A stretch of 64,000 bases of DNA from Clostridium hydrogeniformans DSM 21757 (GTDB lineage Bacteria > Bacillota > Clostridia > Clostridiales > Clostridiaceae): contig NZ_KK366004.1 in assembly GCF_000686705.1 (NCBI RefSeq), positions 304,084-368,083 on the forward strand. Direction: 5' to 3'. The stretch's first letter is position 1. Every line of letters begins with the position of its first letter. Below the pieces are notes generated by a model, which saw only the letters and a list, made by a program, of their open reading frames with translations, was not told where the DNA came from and ran no database searches. The translations under genes and the position numbers were made by a program. Below are positions 43,309 to 50,579 of the stretch, in pieces.

Positions 43309-43707
43309 AGTAAAGAAGAATTAAAGAATTGTGGTTGCGGATGCAACGAGGAGAAAAACTCTTGTGGATGTAATGAAGAGAAGAACTCTTGCGGATGTGG
43401 TGAACAACATGAACATAAACATGAACATGATCACGGCGGATGTGGCTGTGGCTGTGAAGATCATGACCACGATCATGAAAGCTTTGTAGTAGATTTAGAA
43501 GACGAAAATGGTAATGTAATACCATGTGAAGTAGTAGATGCTTTTGAATATAAAGATAATAATTATGTTTTAGTTCAAAATCCAGAAGATGGATCTTACT
43601 ATTTATTTAAGTCTCTAGGAGAAGAAGGAGAACTTGTAGTTCCAGATGATAAGGAATTCGAAGAAGTATCCGCTTACTATGAAACTATGATGGATGAGGA
43701 AGAATAA
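43306..43707 (+). CDS. DUF1292 protein with Cys/His-rich metal-binding N-terminus
   Basis: 133 residues. The first ~63 contain repeated Cys-Gly-Cys units spaced by NEEKNS, then a His-rich run (HEHKHEHDH) and another CGCGC followed by DHDHDH. They give many soft and borderline metal ligands. Residues ~65-133 are a DUF1292 domain (FVVDLEDENGNVIPCEVVDAFEY, then YYLF), an acidic beta domain common near yrzL/ruvX-type genes in Firmicutes. Likely role in binding Zn, Ni or similar metal, unproven. Alone between two terminator groups. Confidence 0.75.
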   Translation: MSKEELKNCGCGCNEEKNSCGCNEEKNSCGCGEQHEHKHEHDHGGCGCGCEDHDHDHESFVVDLEDENGNVIPCEVVDAFEYKDNNYVLVQNPEDGSYYLFKSLGEEGELVVPDDKEFEEVSAYYETMMDEEE

Positions 43708-43731
43708 AAGTAATATTTTATTCAAGCTTCT

Positions 43732-43775
43732 ATATTTTTTTCTCATATTTAAAACTATGAGAAAAAAATATTTTA
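43732..43775. terminator. perfect 16-bp A/T hairpin, first of two tandem terminators
   Basis: A 16-nt arm with seven T (43732-43747) pairs perfectly with 43756-43771; TTTTATT follows. It ends the DUF1292 transcript. Confidence 0.7.
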
Positions 43776-43780
43776 TTAGA

Positions 43781-43808
43781 AGAGTTGCTGATTTTAGCAG
43801 CTCTTTTT
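43781..43808 (+). terminator. intrinsic terminator, second of the tandem pair
   Basis: AGAGTTGCT pairs with AGCAGCTCT (one wobble) with a T5 tail, 10 nt after the first hairpin. Confidence 0.8.
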
Positions 43809-43976
43809 AAAATTCATTTATATAAGGTTTTAAATTTAAAAGCTAACTTATATATCTGACTAAAGTAAGATATATAAAGTATATTTTTAATGGATAAGTT
43901 AAAACCTATATAAGAAAATAGGCATAGTGCTTAAATTATTTTATAGAATATATCATATGTTTAGTGAGGTGAAGAC

Positions 43977-44618
43977 ATGGAGAAGTTAGCCATATTTGAT
44001 GTGGATTATACCTTAACAAAAAAAGAAACCCTTAGGCAATTATATTATTTTTTATTAAGTAAAAATATGAAAAATATAATTTATATACCAAGAGCGATTT
44101 TTTCAGGTATTATGTTTCTTCTAAAGATTTATGATGAGAGAAAAACAAAGGAATGCTTTTTGAAGTTCATAGATGGCGTAAAAGAGGATGATATGAAGAA
44201 ACTTGTTAAAGAGTTCTATGAAAAAAGATTAAGTAGGATATTTTATAAAGATGCATTAGATATGATAAAAAAACTTAAAAAAGAAGGATATAAAATATAT
44301 TTAATCTCTGCATCACCAGAATTTTATTTAAATGAACTCTATTCAATAAAAGAAGTTGATAAGGTTATAGGTACAAAATTTACTGTTAAAGAAGGAAGTC
44401 ATAGAAGGCTCATGGAAGGAAATAACTGTAAGGGTGAGGAAAAGGTTATACGACTAAAAGAAGAGCTTAAAAAAGATAGAGTAGAGGTGGATTTTAAAAA
44501 TTCCTATATGTTTTCAGATTCCCTTTCAGATTTACCACTTTTTAATTTGGTAGGAAGACCTTATCTTATAAACTATAGAAAGAGTCATGATACCATAGAA
44601 ATTTTAAAATGGAGGTAG
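43977..44618 (+). CDS. HAD family phosphatase (subfamily IB, SerB-like)
   Basis: 213 residues. HAD motif I is FDVDYT (Asp nucleophile), motif II LISASP, and motif III/IV is the lysine region followed by FSDSLSDLPLF. The IB subfamily covers phosphoserine phosphatase and lipid or sugar phosphatases; the substrate is not predictable. GAGGTGA precedes the ATG. The next gene begins 4 nt after its stop, so the two are translationally linked. Confidence 0.85.
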   Translation: MEKLAIFDVDYTLTKKETLRQLYYFLLSKNMKNIIYIPRAIFSGIMFLLKIYDERKTKECFLKFIDGVKEDDMKKLVKEFYEKRLSRIFYKDALDMIKKLKKEGYKIYLISASPEFYLNELYSIKEVDKVIGTKFTVKEGSHRRLMEGNNCKGEEKVIRLKEELKKDRVEVDFKNSYMFSDSLSDLPLFNLVGRPYLINYRKSHDTIEILKWR

Positions 44619-44622
44619 CGTT

Positions 44623-45441
44623 GTGGAAAAAGCTTTAAATGAATATTTTATATGTGATGGTAAAAAGATATGTGTAAAAGATTTTAATGAAGAAGATATT
44701 ATTTCAAAAAATAACATCTATGAAGTTATAAGAGTTATAGATGGAGTACCATTGTTTTTAAAAGAACATATGGACAGAATGAAAAAGTCTTTTAGTATTA
44801 TGGGAATAGAACAGTTATTTAATTATGAAGATCTAAACAAGGTTATAGATGATTTAGTCACTTTTAACAATAGAAAAGAAGGTAATATTAAGGTTGTTTA
44901 TGCAGCAGACAGAAATAGATTAAGTTCCTATTATATACCGTATTCCTATCCTAAAGAAAATCTTTATAAAGAAGGGGTTCATACCATAGCTTTCCATGGG
45001 GAAAGAGAGAACCCTAATGCTAAGGTTATAAATAATGGATTCAGAGAAAAAGTAAATGAAGCTATTGAACAAAACAATGCCTATGAAGCCATATTAATAG
45101 ATAATGAAGGAAGAATTACAGAGGGAAGCAGATCCAATATATTTATGATAATGAATAATACTGTAATAACATCACCAGTAGAAGCTGTACTTCCAGGAGT
45201 CACAAGAGCTGTGATTATGAAGGTTTGTGGTAAATTAAATCTTAACATAGAAGAAAGGGAAGTTCATGAAGAGGAATTAAAAGATCTTCAAGGATTATTT
45301 ATATCAGGAACTTCACCTAAGGTATTGCCTATAAAGTCTGTAGATAGTATTATTTATAATTCCTACAACAACCCAATAATTTTATCCATTATAAGAGGTT
45401 ATGAAAATGAATGTGAGGAATATATTAAAACAAATAAGTAA
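44623..45441 (+). CDS. aminotransferase class IV (PabC/BCAT/D-amino acid type)
   Basis: 272 residues, a full fold type IV PLP enzyme. Landmarks: IYEVIRVIDGVPLFLKEHMDRM near the N-terminus, the E-x-S/T-N loop ITEGSRSNIFMI, LPGVTRAVIMKVC and late SGTSPKVLPI. The lysine normally bonding PLP is in the NAKVINNGFREKV segment. Sequence alone cannot separate 4-amino-4-deoxychorismate lyase from branched-chain or D-amino acid transaminases; no pabA/pabB or ilv gene is near. GTG start with GGAGG 7 nt upstream. Confidence 0.82.
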   Translation: MEKALNEYFICDGKKICVKDFNEEDIISKNNIYEVIRVIDGVPLFLKEHMDRMKKSFSIMGIEQLFNYEDLNKVIDDLVTFNNRKEGNIKVVYAADRNRLSSYYIPYSYPKENLYKEGVHTIAFHGERENPNAKVINNGFREKVNEAIEQNNAYEAILIDNEGRITEGSRSNIFMIMNNTVITSPVEAVLPGVTRAVIMKVCGKLNLNIEEREVHEEELKDLQGLFISGTSPKVLPIKSVDSIIYNSYNNPIILSIIRGYENECEEYIKTNK

Positions 45442-45460
45442 TAACATCATGTGAGAAACA

Positions 45461-45498
45461 TTACTTATATATGTTTAAGAATTTAAATATATAAGTAA
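45461..45498. other. 12-bp perfect inverted repeat
   Basis: TTACTTATATAT (45461-45472) pairs with ATATATAAGTAA (45487-45498) just after the aminotransferase gene and 5 nt before the long hairpin RNA candidate. No T run follows it. Confidence 0.5.
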
Positions 45499-45503
45499 GA
45501 TAT

Positions 45504-45614
45504 AAAAGGTGGGGCTGTGGCGCTAAGAATAGATACTACAATATATTGTGCTGATTTTAAATTTGCAAATCAATATATTGTCTGTAAATTATTTAGTGCG
45601 ACGGCCTCGCTTTT
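45504..45614. ncRNA. 111-nt hairpin with symmetric central bubble, candidate structured RNA
   Basis: AAAAG pairs with CTTTT at the ends. GGGGCTGTGGCGCTAA (45511-45526) pairs with 45593-45608 with one mismatch and three wobbles. Then comes a symmetric 11x11 internal bubble (45527-45537 and 45582-45592), and CAATATATTG (45539-45548) pairs with the identical palindrome at 45571-45580 below a small loop. The base is clearly GC-rich for this genome and ends in CTTTTATTATATT. The layout (closing stem, open bubble, terminal stem) recalls 6S RNA, but it is shorter than known 6S RNAs. It could also be an oversized bidirectional terminator. Direction not certain. Confidence 0.4.
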
Positions 45615-45740
45615 ATTATATTATATAATTTAATTAGATTTTAGAAAGAAATTTTCAGATCTTAAACTGATAAGTACTTTGTATTATTTAGATATTTTAT
45701 ATTTTGCAAGGAATAAAGCTATATAAATTACTAAAAATTA

Positions 45741-45749
45741 TGATATACT
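45741..45749 (+). promoter_or_regulatory. extended -10 promoter ahead of the che operon
   Basis: TGATATACT (TGnTATACT) lies about 42 nt before the ATG at 45791; no clear -35. Probably drives the FapA-like gene and the che genes. Confidence 0.45.
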
Positions 45750-45790
45750 ATATTTGAATAAATATGTAAATTTATGAGAGGTGATCATAG

Positions 45791-47755
45791 ATGGATGAAA
45801 AGATTTTTTGTGGTAAGAGTTTAGAAGAATGTATAATTATGGCATGCAATGAGCTCATGATACCAAAGGAAGAGTTAAAATATGAGATTATAAAGAAGAA
45901 GGGCTTATTCAAGAAAAGGGTAACTATAGAAATTAAAAATTCACAAGAGAATATATTAGATAAAGATCAGATTCAATGTGATGATGGTCTTTGCATACAT
46001 GTACAAAAGGATAATCAAAGTAAAGATATAGATGGGAAGGTATCTATCATAGATGGAATTATAAAAGTTATTAATCCTAAAGAAGGGGGAGAGCCTTCAG
46101 TAATAATAATCCCGCCTAATATAGAGGTTAAAATAGATGGAAAGTTAGTAAACGGAAGGGTGGAAGTTAAAGAAGAAAATAATATAGAAGTATTTTTAGT
46201 AAAGGAAGAAGGGAGAAGAAATCTTAAAGTTACCTTATCAGAAAAAGACATGAAGGCCTATGCATCCATAACCTATAATGAAGAGAAGACTTATAAACTT
46301 AAAGATGCTTCCTTAGGAGATAAGGCTATATTAGAATTAGAACTAGTAAGTAAAATTATGCCGCCAAGGTTTACGAAAGATGATATAGTTAAGGAACTTA
46401 AATCCTTGGGCATAGTACATGGTATTCTAGAAGATAATATAGAAAAGTTATCAAAAGAAAATAGTGTGGATTTATCCATTGTATCTATAGGGGAAGAGGC
46501 TGTAGACGAAAAAGAGGATAGAATAGAAATAAAATTTAATATAGATAAGAAAAAGTTTAATGAGGATGAATTAGGTAATATAGATTATAAAAACATAGGA
46601 GCTATAGATAGAGTAGAAGAGAATGTTGTTATTGCCCAATTATACGAGGGAGAAAAGGGTAAGGATGGAAGAAATATTAGGGGAAAAGCAATACCTCATA
46701 AGAGAAAAAAGAAGGTTATATTTAAGGCAGGAAAGGGAGCCTCTCAGAAGGATGATATTATAGTGAGTACATTGGCTGGAAAACCAGTGTTTAAGTCAGG
46801 GGTTTTTGAAGTTCATCCTGTTCATGAAGTTAATGGGGATGTTAACATAGAAACAGGTAATATAGAATATTCAGGGGATGTCATTGTTAAAGGTAATGTG
46901 GTAGAGGGAATGAAGGTAAGGTCAGGTAATGAATTAGTAATCTTTCAAGGGGTAACTCATGCTGATATTGAAGCAGAGGGAAATATTGAGATTAAAGGTA
47001 AGGTAATATCTTCAAAGATTATAGGTGGAGGGCAAGATGTATATATAGTATCTTACATAGATATACTAAGTGAACTTAGTGAAAAACTTTTAAAGATTAT
47101 AGAAGTTATAATGGAAATAAAAAAATATGATATGGGAAGAAAGAAGAAAACTGATGGAGAAATAATTAAGTCTTTATTTGAAGGTAAGTTTAAGGAAATT
47201 CCCAAATTATGCAACAATCTTTTAAAAGAACAATACCTTGAAGATGATATAAAGAGTATATTAGTAAAAAAGCTTATGTTTTTAGCTCCTCTAAATATAA
47301 AGCATTTTAGTGAACTTGACGATATAATAAAGATAATAGATTTTAAAATTAAAGATTTAAAAGAAAGATCTACTATTAAAACGGATATTACAGTAGATTA
47401 TGTTCAAGATACCACTATAAAAAGCACAGGCAATGTATATATAACAGGGAAAGGTCAATATATATGCAATATTACCTGCAATGGATTAGTTGAATTCAAA
47501 AAAGAAGGGGCTATAGCTAGAGGAGGAGTTATTTATTCAAAAAAAGAAATAAAGGCAGAGGAAGTAGGAAGTGTTTCAGGAGTATCTACAAAACTTATGG
47601 TAGATAAGAATGGACATATTTTCGTGAAAAAAGCCTTTGGAAACACGAAGTTTATAGTGGGAAATAGAGAATATATCTTAGATTATGAAAGTAAGAATAT
47701 CCATGCTTACATGGATTCTTCAGGAGATATAGTTGTGGACAAACTTAAAGCATAG
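45791..47755 (+). CDS. FapA/DUF342 family protein with Jag_N-like N-terminus
   Basis: 654 residues. Residues ~1-52 (FCGKSLEECIIMACNELMI then KKGLFKK) match the Jag_N module of RNA-binding Jag/KhpB proteins. The middle and C-terminus form a DUF342/FapA beta-helix (HEVNGDVNIETGNIEYSGDV, then FQGVTHADIEAEGNIEIKGKV and VEFKKEGAIARGGVIYSKKEI), split by a helical insertion around residues 420-530. FapA-like proteins are cell-pole or flagellar-associated in several bacteria, with unclear biochemistry. It heads the chemotaxis operon; cheW begins 14 nt downstream. Confidence 0.8.
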   Translation: MDEKIFCGKSLEECIIMACNELMIPKEELKYEIIKKKGLFKKRVTIEIKNSQENILDKDQIQCDDGLCIHVQKDNQSKDIDGKVSIIDGIIKVINPKEGGEPSVIIIPPNIEVKIDGKLVNGRVEVKEENNIEVFLVKEEGRRNLKVTLSEKDMKAYASITYNEEKTYKLKDASLGDKAILELELVSKIMPPRFTKDDIVKELKSLGIVHGILEDNIEKLSKENSVDLSIVSIGEEAVDEKEDRIEIKFNIDKKKFNEDELGNIDYKNIGAIDRVEENVVIAQLYEGEKGKDGRNIRGKAIPHKRKKKVIFKAGKGASQKDDIIVSTLAGKPVFKSGVFEVHPVHEVNGDVNIETGNIEYSGDVIVKGNVVEGMKVRSGNELVIFQGVTHADIEAEGNIEIKGKVISSKIIGGGQDVYIVSYIDILSELSEKLLKIIEVIMEIKKYDMGRKKKTDGEIIKSLFEGKFKEIPKLCNNLLKEQYLEDDIKSILVKKLMFLAPLNIKHFSELDDIIKIIDFKIKDLKERSTIKTDITVDYVQDTTIKSTGNVYITGKGQYICNITCNGLVEFKKEGAIARGGVIYSKKEIKAEEVGSVSGVSTKLMVDKNGHIFVKKAFGNTKFIVGNREYILDYESKNIHAYMDSSGDIVVDKLKA

Positions 47756-47769
47756 GGAGGAAGTAAGAT

Positions 47770-48219
47770 ATGGAGAGAAAAGAATTTAAGGTTCTTGTAT
47801 TTACTTTAGATAATGAGAATTATGCAGCTGATATTATGGATATTGAAAGAATTTTAGAATATGTAACACCTACAATAATGCCAGATTTACCACTTTTTAT
47901 TGAGGGCGTTATAAATTATGAAGATAGAATACTTCCCATAGTGAATTTAAATAAGAAGTTTAATATGAAAAGTAGTGAAAGAACTAGAGAAAATAAGATA
48001 ATTGTTGTTAAGGATGGAGATACAAAGGTTGGAATGATAGTAGATGTAGTGTCTGAAGTTCGTGATATTAATGTATCTCAAGTAGAGAAGGCTCCAGATA
48101 TAGCAAGTAAGGTTTCAAAAAGATATATTAAAGGGCTTATAAAAAATAATGAAAAATTAATAATATATCTGGATTTAGCAAAAATACTATCTGATGATGA
48201 AAAAGAAGCCCTTAAGTAG
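47770..48219 (+). CDS. cheW: chemotaxis coupling protein CheW (first copy)
   Basis: 149 residues, a single CheW domain (FTLDNENYAADIMDIERIL, LPLFIEGVINYEDRILPIVNL, late YIKGLIKN). It links receptors to CheA in the signalling array. This copy is longer than the second one at 53619 by about 18 residues, mostly at the ends. GGAGGAAGT lies upstream; cheD follows 8 nt later. Confidence 0.93.
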   Translation: MERKEFKVLVFTLDNENYAADIMDIERILEYVTPTIMPDLPLFIEGVINYEDRILPIVNLNKKFNMKSSERTRENKIIVVKDGDTKVGMIVDVVSEVRDINVSQVEKAPDIASKVSKRYIKGLIKNNEKLIIYLDLAKILSDDEKEALK

Positions 48220-48227
48220 AGGAATGT

Positions 48228-48734
48228 ATGGAAAGTAAAGAAGTTAAAGAATCTAAAGAGATTAGAGTTGGAATTGCTGATTTAAATGTGGTGATTTCCC
48301 CAGATAGGCTTATAACTGTTGGTCTTGGGTCTTGTATAGGAATAGCCCTATATGACAGGTTTTCTGGAGTTGCTGGACTTGCTCATATAATGCTTCCGGA
48401 TAGTACTCAATTTTCAAATGTTACTAGTCCTTTAAAGTTTGCAGACTTAGCTATTCCTATTTTAATAGATAAAATGGAAGCACAAGGATGCAATAAAAGA
48501 CATATAAAGGCTAAAATAGCAGGGGGAGCATCTATGTTTAATTTCTCAGATAAGAGTATGATTACAGATATAGGAGCAAGGAATGGAGCTTCTGTAAAAG
48601 CAACTTTAGATAAGATGGGAATACCATTAATAGCCATTGACATTGGAGGAAATAAAGGAAGAACAATGATTCTTAACGGCTTAAATGGTGTGGTACAAAT
48701 AAGAACAGTTGGAATAGGAATAAAAGAAATTTAA
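48228..48734 (+). CDS. cheD: chemoreceptor glutamine deamidase CheD
   Basis: 168 residues. The catalytic Cys36 is in LGSCIGIAL and His53 in LAHIMLPDS, with the KIAGGASMF block. CheD deamidates receptor glutamines and binds CheC, so its presence with cheC in the same operon suggests the Bacillus-type CheC-CheD-CheY-P adaptation loop. Leading residues are charged and not part of the domain. Confidence 0.93.
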   Translation: MESKEVKESKEIRVGIADLNVVISPDRLITVGLGSCIGIALYDRFSGVAGLAHIMLPDSTQFSNVTSPLKFADLAIPILIDKMEAQGCNKRHIKAKIAGGASMFNFSDKSMITDIGARNGASVKATLDKMGIPLIAIDIGGNKGRTMILNGLNGVVQIRTVGIGIKEI

Positions 48735-48747
48735 TGGGGTTGATAGC

Positions 48748-49788
48748 TTGCAGAAAATAAGAGTTCTTGTAGTAGACGACTCAGCATTAATGAGAAGAAT
48801 TATTTCAGACATGATAAATGAAGAGTATGACATGGAAGTCGTTGATGTGGCAAGAAATGGAGAAGAGCTTTTAAATAAAGTAGAGAAGTTAAATCCACAG
48901 GTTATAACCTTAGATGTGGAAATGCCTAAGGTTAATGGAGTTACGGCCTTAAAGGAACTTAAGAAAAGGAATCTTAATATTCCAGTTATAATGCTTAGTA
49001 GCTTAACCAAGGAGGGAACCTTTGTTACCATGGAGTGTCTTGAGGCAGGAGCTTTTGAGTTTATATCAAAGCCCTCAGGGTCTATATCCCTGGATATAAA
49101 CAAGGTTAAAAATGAACTTGTAGAAAAAATAAGACAAGGTGCTAAAAAAGGAAAAAGAGATTCTGTGGATATAAATCATAGAAATCTTGCACCGGTGCTA
49201 AGAAAAAAGGATATGAATTATAATATAGAGGCTATGGTTATTGGAGCTTCCACTGGAGGACCAAGAGCCCTAACCACTCTTATAACTAACTTACCTAAGA
49301 ACTTAGGGTTTCCTATACTAGTAGTACAGCATATGCCAGTAGGATTTACCCATGCTTTTTCAGAGAGACTTAATACAAATAGTAAAGTAACTGTAGTAGA
49401 AGCAGAGGACAATATGGTCATAGAAAAAGATACTGTGTATATTGCAAAAGGCGGATTTCATATGGAAGTCACAAGAGATAAAAAAATAAGACTTACAGAG
49501 GAGCCTCCTATTTTTGGAGTAAGACCTTGTGTTGATAAATTGTTTATATCAGCATCTAAGGTTTATAAAGGAAGGCTTATGAGTATAGTTTTAACTGGAA
49601 TGGGAAGAGATGGGGCTAATGGTTCTGCAGAGGTTAAGGCTTTAGGTGGGACTACCATATCAGAACATGAAAGTACTTGTACCATTTATGGTATGCCCAA
49701 GGCAGCTTTTGAAACAGGAAAAATAGATGAAGTATTGCCATTAGGACAAATATTATCTAAGATAATAAAGTGTTCTATGTATAAATAG
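48748..49788 (+). CDS. cheB: protein-glutamate methylesterase CheB
   Basis: 346 residues. Receiver domain with acidic pocket at residues 10-11 and phospho-acceptor Asp56 (TLDVEMP), linker, then the methylesterase with Ser168 (GASTGGP), His195 (VVQHMPVGF) and Asp288 (GMGRDGANG). Removes methyl groups from receptors when phosphorylated. TTG start, with GGGGTTGAT upstream; 13 nt after cheD. Confidence 0.95.
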   Translation: MQKIRVLVVDDSALMRRIISDMINEEYDMEVVDVARNGEELLNKVEKLNPQVITLDVEMPKVNGVTALKELKKRNLNIPVIMLSSLTKEGTFVTMECLEAGAFEFISKPSGSISLDINKVKNELVEKIRQGAKKGKRDSVDINHRNLAPVLRKKDMNYNIEAMVIGASTGGPRALTTLITNLPKNLGFPILVVQHMPVGFTHAFSERLNTNSKVTVVEAEDNMVIEKDTVYIAKGGFHMEVTRDKKIRLTEEPPIFGVRPCVDKLFISASKVYKGRLMSIVLTGMGRDGANGSAEVKALGGTTISEHESTCTIYGMPKAAFETGKIDEVLPLGQILSKIIKCSMYK

Positions 49789-49797
49789 GAGGTAATT

Positions 49798-50565
49798 ATG
49801 GACTTTGAAAAGTTTGAGGCTTGGGTTTTAAAAGACATAGGCATAAATCTTTCAGCTTATAAATCAAACCAGCTTCATAGACGAATATCTAGTTTAATGA
49901 CTAGAATAGGGGTAACCACTGCTGATGAGTATATAGCTCTTCTAAAGAGAGATTTATCAGAAAGACAAAGATTTTTAGATTTTATAACAATAAATGTAAG
50001 TGAGTTTTTTAGAAATCCTGAAATGTTTGATGAACTTTCAAAACTTATGAAATCAGAAGTTTTGAAAAACAATAAAAACCTTAGGGTATGGAGTGCAGCT
50101 TGTTCTATAGGTGCAGAGCCCTATTCTTTAGCAATGATTTTAGATGATTATGCACCTAAAAGTAGAAGTTATTTATTAGCAACAGATATTGATAATACTA
50201 TAATAAATAAGGCGAAAATGGGAGAATACTCAAATAGTGAAGTTAGAAATGTAAAAAAAGACTATATGAATAAGTATTTTACCCTTAAGAATGACAAATA
50301 TTTTATCGATAATAAGATTAAGAATATGGTTACCTTTAAGAAGCATGACTTAATTTTGGATAGATATGAAAATGATTTTGATATAATAGTTTGCAGAAAT
50401 GTGGTAATATATTTTAATACAGATATAAAAAATGAGATATATAAAAAATTTAGTAATTCCTTAAAATCAGGTGGATTATTATTTGTAGGTGCAACAGAAA
50501 GCATATATAATTATAAAGAGTATGGATTTGAAAAAGCGTCTACTTTTATATATAGGAAGCTATAA
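49798..50565 (+). CDS. cheR: chemotaxis protein methyltransferase CheR
   Basis: 255 residues. N-terminal helical domain (SAYKSNQLHRRISSLM), then the SAM-binding fold with VWSAACSIGAEPYSLAM and a late IIVCRNVVIYF, typical of CheR. It methylates receptor glutamates. AGGAGG lies 5 nt before the ATG, 9 nt after cheB. Confidence 0.95.
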   Translation: MDFEKFEAWVLKDIGINLSAYKSNQLHRRISSLMTRIGVTTADEYIALLKRDLSERQRFLDFITINVSEFFRNPEMFDELSKLMKSEVLKNNKNLRVWSAACSIGAEPYSLAMILDDYAPKSRSYLLATDIDNTIINKAKMGEYSNSEVRNVKKDYMNKYFTLKNDKYFIDNKIKNMVTFKKHDLILDRYENDFDIIVCRNVVIYFNTDIKNEIYKKFSNSLKSGGLLFVGATESIYNYKEYGFEKASTFIYRKL

Positions 50566-50579
50566 GGGGGAATTTCATT

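Noticed and set aside
43304..43525. Minus-strand reading frame rich in His opposite the DUF1292 gene
   Set aside because: It mirrors the repetitive Cys/His codons of the real gene, has no ribosome binding site and ends within the other gene's control region.
43778..43810. Riboswitch before the HAD phosphatase gene
   Set aside because: The structures there are two simple tandem terminators of the preceding gene.
49218..49421. Reverse-strand frames inside cheB, cheA, nifJ and other long genes
   Set aside because: They are out-of-frame shadows of well-supported genes, without ribosome binding sites or recognisable domains.
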